In this document: piece after piece, positions 6,775-10,318 of the stretch | Layout of the letters: every line of letters begins with the position of its first letter | Numbering within the stretch: position 1 is the first letter of the stretch | Origin: an uncultured Opitutia bacterium | GTDB taxonomy: Bacteria; Verrucomicrobiota; Verrucomicrobiia; Opitutales; UBA953 | Length of the DNA stretch: 10,318 nucleotides | Assembly: GCA_903910245.1 (NCBI GenBank) | Contig: CAIVYX010000202.1 | Span: forward strand, 1-10,318 | Reading direction: 5' to 3' | Made by a program: the position numbers and the translations under genes | Notes under the pieces: generated by a model | What the model saw: only the letters and a program-made list of their open reading frames with translations | The model's database searches: none | Told to the model about the DNA's origin: nothing

Positions 6775-7530
6775 TTACCGCGTCCACTCCTCTCGGCCCG
6801 AGGCCCAGAGGTCGTAGTTCAGCGGGCGCTTACCTGTCGGCACGAGGCGGAAATATCCACCAGAGGCCTTGATGATGGCGAGCCCCGCGGCGACATCCCA
6901 GAGGTTTGTGCCCGATTCATAATACGTGTCGGCGAGGCCTTCGCCCACGTAGGCGAGGGCCAGGGCCGCGGAGCCGATCATGCGAATCTTCTTATAACGC
7001 CCGACCTGTTGGACGAAGAGCTCCATGGCCTGACCAGACTTATCGGCCGCGGCGGGGAAGCCCGTCATGATGCACGCGTCCTTGATGTCGGTGACCCAGC
7101 CGGGCGTGATGTGGACGCCGTTGAGGAAGCTCCCTTCGCCGACGACCCCGAGGGTGGTCTTCTTGCCCGTGAAGTCGTGGATGACGCCGAGCACCGGCTC
7201 CTTGCCGCGCATCAGGCCTAGCGAGACGCAGGTGGAGGGTTGGCGGCGGAGGTAGTTGTAGGTGCCGTCGAGCGGGTCGACGACCCAGTAGAGACTGTTG
7301 CCGTCGAAGAGGGAGGCGTCCCCCCCGAGTTCTTCACCGATAACCGGGATGCCCGTGGCCTTGAGCATATCTCGCACCAGGTGCTCCGAATCGACGTCGG
7401 CCTGCATCTTCACGTCGTCGTCGGTGGAGGCGTTGACCTTCATCTGGGCGCCCTTGGCGAGCAGGTCGCCGGCGGCGATGGCCGTGGCCAGGGCGACGGA
7501 CCGGAGGGCTTCGAGGGAGGGCGTGCTCAC
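6775..7530 (-). CDS. Inositol monophosphatase family protein
   Basis: A 251-residue Mg2+-dependent, Li+-sensitive-type phosphomonoesterase of the IMPase/FBPase superfamily, of usual family length. Metal and catalytic motifs are complete: VKMQADVDSE (40-49), GEE (65-67, metal ligand Glu66), WVVDPLDGTYNY (82-93; Asp85 and Asp88) and WDVAAG (211-216; Asp212), followed by the typical SGG turn. The DPLDGTxN form favours an inositol-phosphatase-type enzyme over CysQ nucleotidases, which usually have DPLDGTKEF. The substrate could be myo-inositol 1-phosphate, another sugar phosphate or histidinol phosphate; the sequence does not decide. The GTG at 7530 follows an in-frame TAG four codons upstream, and the next Met (residue 30) would delete the first helix. 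A promoter-like pair is placed so that transcription would begin at the GTG. The membrane-protein gene follows after 50 nt. No strong terminator separates this gene from the PEP-CTERM gene upstream. Confidence 0.93.
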   Translation of the reverse strand: MSTPSLEALRSVALATAIAAGDLLAKGAQMKVNASTDDDVKMQADVDSEHLVRDMLKATGIPVIGEELGGDASLFDGNSLYWVVDPLDGTYNYLRRQPSTCVSLGLMRGKEPVLGVIHDFTGKKTTLGVVGEGSFLNGVHITPGWVTDIKDACIMTGFPAAADKSGQAMELFVQQVGRYKKIRMIGSAALALAYVGEGLADTYYESGTNLWDVAAGLAIIKASGGYFRLVPTGKRPLNYDLWASGREEWTR

Positions 7531-7536
7531 CGGGGC

Positions 7537-7565
7537 AACCTAGGTGTGCCGTCTAACCGGGGCAA
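7537..7565 (-). promoter_or_regulatory. Candidate promoter of the phosphatase gene, possibly leaderless
   Basis: On the minus strand TTGCCC (7565-7560) is followed after 17 nt by TAGGTT (7542-7537), then 6 nt and the GTG at 7530. The -35 matches consensus at four of six positions and the -10 at three of six. The -35 is part of a 10-bp direct repeat (plus-strand ACCGGGGCAA at 7529-7538 and 7556-7565) whose other copy overlaps the start codon. A weak hairpin (CCGCG-TGT-CGCGG, plus strand, in 7579-7592) lies between this and the PEP-CTERM stop, without a T-run. Confidence 0.4.
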
Positions 7566-7613
7566 TCTCAGATAGCCCCCGCGTGTCGCGGTGGATTTAC
7601 CCGCAGGCCGGTC

Positions 7614-10318
7614 TTAGGCCTTGGCCTTCTGCTTACGGCGGCGGATCGCCGCGGCCGCCAGGGCTAGTGCGCCCAGACCGAGTCCGTAGGTGGAAGGCTC
7701 AGGCACCGCGGTCAGCGTGATTGCTCCGGTCGACTGGTTCCAGTCGATCGACCAGAGGCTAGCGTTCGAAAGACCGCCACCGGTGTAGGTGAATTGGCTG
7801 ACGTCGAACTGGAAGACGTCGCTGATGTTAAGTCCGCTGCTCAGGACCACGCCTGAGGAGCCTGCCTGCACGGTGGCAAACTGGAAGGTCCGGATAGACG
7901 AAGTACCGTTCGCCGGACCGAAATTGAGCGCGTCACCGATGGTCTCGCCGTTTGCGGTCAACGAGTTGATTTTTATCGTGATCCTGTTGTTTGCGGCCGC
8001 CCCGGTGAGGTCGAGGCTGGTCGAGAGCACCAACTTGTCGTAGCCGCCGACGCCTGGTCCGGCTAGGGCGTCCTGTACTTCCCAGAGGAAGGTGGTGTTG
8101 CCGACTAAGGTCATGGATTCGGCGAACAGGATTCCCGGGGAATTGCCCGGAGAAATGGTCGATCCGGCCGAAGCCGTCACCGCCCCGACCGTACCCGAAC
8201 CACCGAGCTTGGAGCCCGTGGCTAGGCTGACGTTGCCGAGGCTGCCACCTGTGCCGACCGAGAGGAGGCCCGAGTTGGCTGGGAGCGAGAAGTTGAACGC
8301 GGCGGCATTGACGTTGGCGGCGATCGTGAGCGTACCCAAGCCTTGCTTCTCGAAGTTCGCGGAGGTACCGGAACCAGTCTTGGCCGGCGCGGTGTTGAAT
8401 ACGATGTTGTTGCTACCGAGGTCGAGCTTCGCGGTCGTCCCAGCAGCGATCTCGAGCTTTACCGGAGTCGTATTCCCTGTTTCCCAGCGAACCTTGGCGC
8501 CGTCGGCGACGCCCAGGGTGGCTCCGGAAGGCAAGGCTCCCGACTCGAGGCCGATTGTGGAGCCCGCACCTGCGTCGACGCGGATGTCCTGCTTGAAGCG
8601 GTTGGAGTTACCACCGATGACCCAGACGCCAGCGCCGTCGATGGTGAGGGTCTTGAGTCCGTTGCCGGCGGCGAGGTCGGCAGCGCTCAGGCTGGCGCGG
8701 AAGAAATTAGTGACGGAGTTATTGGCGACGAGCGCCAATGCCGGAGTCGCGCCGGAGAGGGCAATCTTGGCATCTTCCGTGAAGGTCAGTGCCGCGGCAC
8801 CCGTGCCGGCGGCGATACCAGCCGAACCACTCACGGTGAAGCTGCGCGCCGTGCTGGTCGCGGTAGTGCCGGTGAACTCGAGCGTCGCGCCGGCCGAGAG
8901 GACGAGCTTCGACGGATCGGTGAGGGCGGTCACGCCGAGCGGACTGGCAGAGGAGCCGTTACCGAAGTCGGAGACCGCGACCGTGCCGCCCGCGGCCTTG
9001 GTCGCGCCGGTGTAGGTGCTGGCGGCGGTCAGTTCGAGGCGGCCGGAATCGTTTTTCTCTAGGTCACTGGAACCGGTGATGATGATGTCGAGCTTACCGC
9101 TCGTGGGAATGGAAGTCGTGGGCAGGGAGCCGCCGGTGAGGGTCGCGCCGTCGGCGAGGACTATGGCATTGGAGATCGTTAGGTTGTTGAGGTCGAGCGT
9201 GCCCACGCCGCCGACGTTGACCGCGCCGGAGCCGAGGGCACCGGTGACGCCAATCTTGATCGAGCCGCCGCTGATGGTCGTGCCGCCCGAGTAGGTGTTG
9301 GCGACAGAGAGGAGGAGCAGACCGGTGCCGGTCTTGGTCAGCGAGCCCGTGCCGAGGGAAAGGCCCGTCGTGCTGATGGTCGTATTGCCACTGCCGCCAA
9401 AGGTGAGGCTTGTGTTCGAGCCCGTGATGGCCCCCGTCAGGGTGAGGGTGCCGGCGGTGGTCACGATCTTGGCCGCGGACGCGAGGGTGATTGCGCTGGC
9501 AACGGTATTTTCGCTGGAGAAGTTGCGCAGGGCGCCATTGGACGAGACGCCGGCTCCGTTGAGCGTGAGGGCCTCGGAGGCGACCGTGATACCGCCCAGG
9601 ACGCGAAGCTCGGCGCCATCGGCGACCGTCGTGCCCGCGGCGTTGGTGCCGAGCGCGGTATCATGGCTGATCGCCAGCACGCCGTTGCTCACCGTGGTGG
9701 CGCCGGCGTAGGTGTTGGCACCCGAGAGGGTGAGGGTACCGGAACTGTTCTTGATCAGCGAACCGGTGGAGCCAGACAGGCCGCCGGCGTAGGTGCCGTC
9801 GGAGACGGTCAGGGCGGTGGAGCCTAGGGTAATCGTGCCGCCGTTAAGCGTGGTGATCGAAGAGGTGGCTCCGTTGAGGTTGAGCGTGCCGTCGGTCAGG
9901 GTGGTGACCGTCGCCACGCCGGTCACAGTCGTGGATCCGCTGGCACTGTTGAAGGTCGTGATGGTCGCGTCGCCTTCGAGGGCGTTCGTACCACCGGTGA
10001 TCGTAGCGATTGCGGCCGTGCCGGTCACGGTGTTGATTCCGCCGGAGACCGTGGTAGCGGAGAGCGAACCGAGGGCGTTCGTGCCGGCGGTGATGTTGCC
10101 AGTCAGGAGGCCGGTGACCGAGACGGAGCTCCCGACGTTGCCGGTCATGGAGCCGGCCGAGACCGTGCCGCCGGTGACGTTGGCGGTGAGGAGGCCGGTG
10201 ACGTTGATGATGCCAGAAGCGACGCCGCCGGTGATCGTGGCGTTGGCGCCAAAGGTGGTCTTGCCGGCGCCGGACAGCGAGGCGGCGGTGATCGTGCCCG
10301 TGCCGGTGAAATTCAAGG
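7614..10318 (-). CDS. PATR-repeat surface protein with PEP-CTERM sorting signal, 5' end outside window
   Basis: The last 901 codons of a large exported protein; the N-terminus and presumed signal peptide lie beyond the window. It is dominated by Gly, Thr, Ser, Ala, Val and Leu in alternating patterns typical of a right-handed beta-helix. Numbering the codon at 10316-10314 as residue 1, passenger-associated (autotransporter-associated) beta-strand repeats occur at about 187-217, 326-356 and 419-449, with cores like GTLTLSGANTYAGATTVSNG. GSTISPGNSPG, common near the end of such passengers, lies about 180 residues before the C-terminus. The last 30 residues are a PEP-CTERM signal: VPEPSTYG (Pro-Glu-Pro at 872-874), a hydrophobic helix, then IRRRKQKAKA. 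Known PEP-CTERM proteins are cut by exosortase (EpsH/XrtA) and linked to the envelope or exopolysaccharide. No outer-membrane beta-barrel is present, so this is not a classical type V autotransporter. Ligand and function are unknown. Confidence 0.93.
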   Translation of the reverse strand, partial: LNFTGTGTITAASLSGAGKTTFGANATITGGVASGIINVTGLLTANVTGGTVSAGSMTGNVGSSVSVTGLLTGNITAGTNALGSLSATTVSGGINTVTGTAAIATITGGTNALEGDATITTFNSASGSTTVTGVATVTTLTDGTLNLNGATSSITTLNGGTITLGSTALTVSDGTYAGGLSGSTGSLIKNSSGTLTLSGANTYAGATTVSNGVLAISHDTALGTNAAGTTVADGAELRVLGGITVASEALTLNGAGVSSNGALRNFSSENTVASAITLASAAKIVTTAGTLTLTGAITGSNTSLTFGGSGNTTISTTGLSLGTGSLTKTGTGLLLLSVANTYSGGTTISGGSIKIGVTGALGSGAVNVGGVGTLDLNNLTISNAIVLADGATLTGGSLPTTSIPTSGKLDIIITGSSDLEKNDSGRLELTAASTYTGATKAAGGTVAVSDFGNGSSASPLGVTALTDPSKLVLSAGATLEFTGTTATSTARSFTVSGSAGIAAGTGAAALTFTEDAKIALSGATPALALVANNSVTNFFRASLSAADLAAGNGLKTLTIDGAGVWVIGGNSNRFKQDIRVDAGAGSTIGLESGALPSGATLGVADGAKVRWETGNTTPVKLEIAAGTTAKLDLGSNNIVFNTAPAKTGSGTSANFEKQGLGTLTIAANVNAAAFNFSLPANSGLLSVGTGGSLGNVSLATGSKLGGSGTVGAVTASAGSTISPGNSPGILFAESMTLVGNTTFLWEVQDALAGPGVGGYDKLVLSTSLDLTGAAANNRITIKINSLTANGETIGDALNFGPANGTSSIRTFQFATVQAGSSGVVLSSGLNISDVFQFDVSQFTYTGGGLSNASLWSIDWNQSTGAITLTAVPEPSTYGLGLGALALAAAAIRRRKQKAKA
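8970..9758 (-). repeat. Three autotransporter-associated beta-strand repeats (protein level)
   Basis: Three copies of a roughly 31-residue motif lie at 9758-9666, 9341-9249 and 9062-8970, reading LxKxxSGxLxLxxANTYxGxTxxxxGxxxIx. The first two match the known repeat closely (ANTYAGATTVSNG and ANTYSGGTTISGG); the third is more divergent (ASTYTGATKAAGG). Spacing between copies is uneven (about 139 and 93 residues), as is usual for beta-helix passengers with loop insertions. Confidence 0.82.
9822..10226 (-). repeat. Short tandem beta-solenoid-like repeats, about 28-34 residues
   Basis: Upstream of the PATR copies the protein repeats a VTG-centred unit: VTGLLTANVTGGT, VTGLLTGNITAGTNAL, VTGTAAIATITGGTNAL and VTGVATVTTLTDGTL. 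The VTG triplets sit at residues 39, 67, 97 and 131 (spacings 28, 30 and 34). At DNA level the plus-strand 14-mer AGGAGGCCGGTGAC occurs at 10105-10118 and 10189-10202, exactly 84 bp apart, which points to recent tandem duplication of one unit. The array probably continues past the window end. Confidence 0.72.

Noticed and set aside
292..7624. Identical 12-mer CTTAGGCCTTGG at 292-303 and 7613-7624
   Set aside because: The second copy is just the stop codon and Lys-Ala codons ending the PEP-CTERM protein; no flanking similarity, so probably chance.
7614..7900. Autotransporter C-terminal beta-barrel
   Set aside because: The C-terminus is a PEP-CTERM helix with a basic tail, and there is no barrel-length domain of alternating amphipathic strands after the repeats.
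8092..9062. 307- and 239-codon plus-strand ORFs across the PEP-CTERM gene
   Set aside because: Their Ala/Pro/Val/Arg-rich translations are what the complement of Gly/Thr/Ser/Ala repeat codons gives; the minus strand holds a coherent repeat protein.
9666..10226. Repeat-rich DNA considered as a CRISPR array or satellite
   Set aside because: Repeats are degenerate, in frame and explained by beta-helix protein units; there are no constant repeats with unique spacers.

Overview
This window reads as ordinary chromosome from a high-GC Gram-negative bacterium, most likely of the Verrucomicrobiota (Opitutae-like). That guess rests on a protein that combines autotransporter-type beta-strand repeats with a C-terminal PEP-CTERM sorting signal, on a secreted SGNH esterase of a kind common in Verrucomicrobiota and Planctomycetota, and on a type A RNase P RNA. 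It is an inference; no species-level marker is complete here.

Layout from left to right. The 5' two-thirds of the RNase P RNA gene (rnpB) runs leftward off the window start (about 258 to 1). Divergent from it is a secreted SGNH/GDSL hydrolase (339-965, +). This converges, with a 3-nt gap, on a 788-residue Ski2-like DExH helicase (969-3335, -). A 95-bp divergent intergenic region follows, holding two inverted repeats. Then comes a full-length phosphoenolpyruvate carboxylase, ppc (3431-6178, +), closed by a strong GNRA-capped hairpin terminator (6198-6231) that should work on both strands. The remaining genes are all on the minus strand: a four-helix membrane protein (6254-6724), an inositol-monophosphatase-family phosphatase (6775-7530), and the C-terminal 901 codons of a large repeat-rich PEP-CTERM surface protein (7614-10318, 5' end outside the window).

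Functionally the genes do not form one evident system. ppc supplies oxaloacetate to the TCA cycle; rnpB is the tRNA 5'-maturation ribozyme; the helicase probably acts on RNA or DNA structure; the esterase and PEP-CTERM protein belong to the exported fraction. The phosphatase and membrane protein may be co-transcribed (50-nt gap), though each also has its own promoter-like sequence. No CRISPR array, tRNA, insertion sequence or phage gene was seen.

The most interesting signals are modest. (1) TAGG lies at exactly -12 of three different start codons, twice within a recognisable -35/-10 pair, which suggests leaderless transcripts. (2) The PEP carboxylase keeps all catalytic motifs but, by hand alignment, lacks two of the four residues that bind the feedback inhibitor aspartate in the E. 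coli enzyme. (3) The PEP-CTERM protein carries two different repeat types. I did not find a clearly new multi-gene system.
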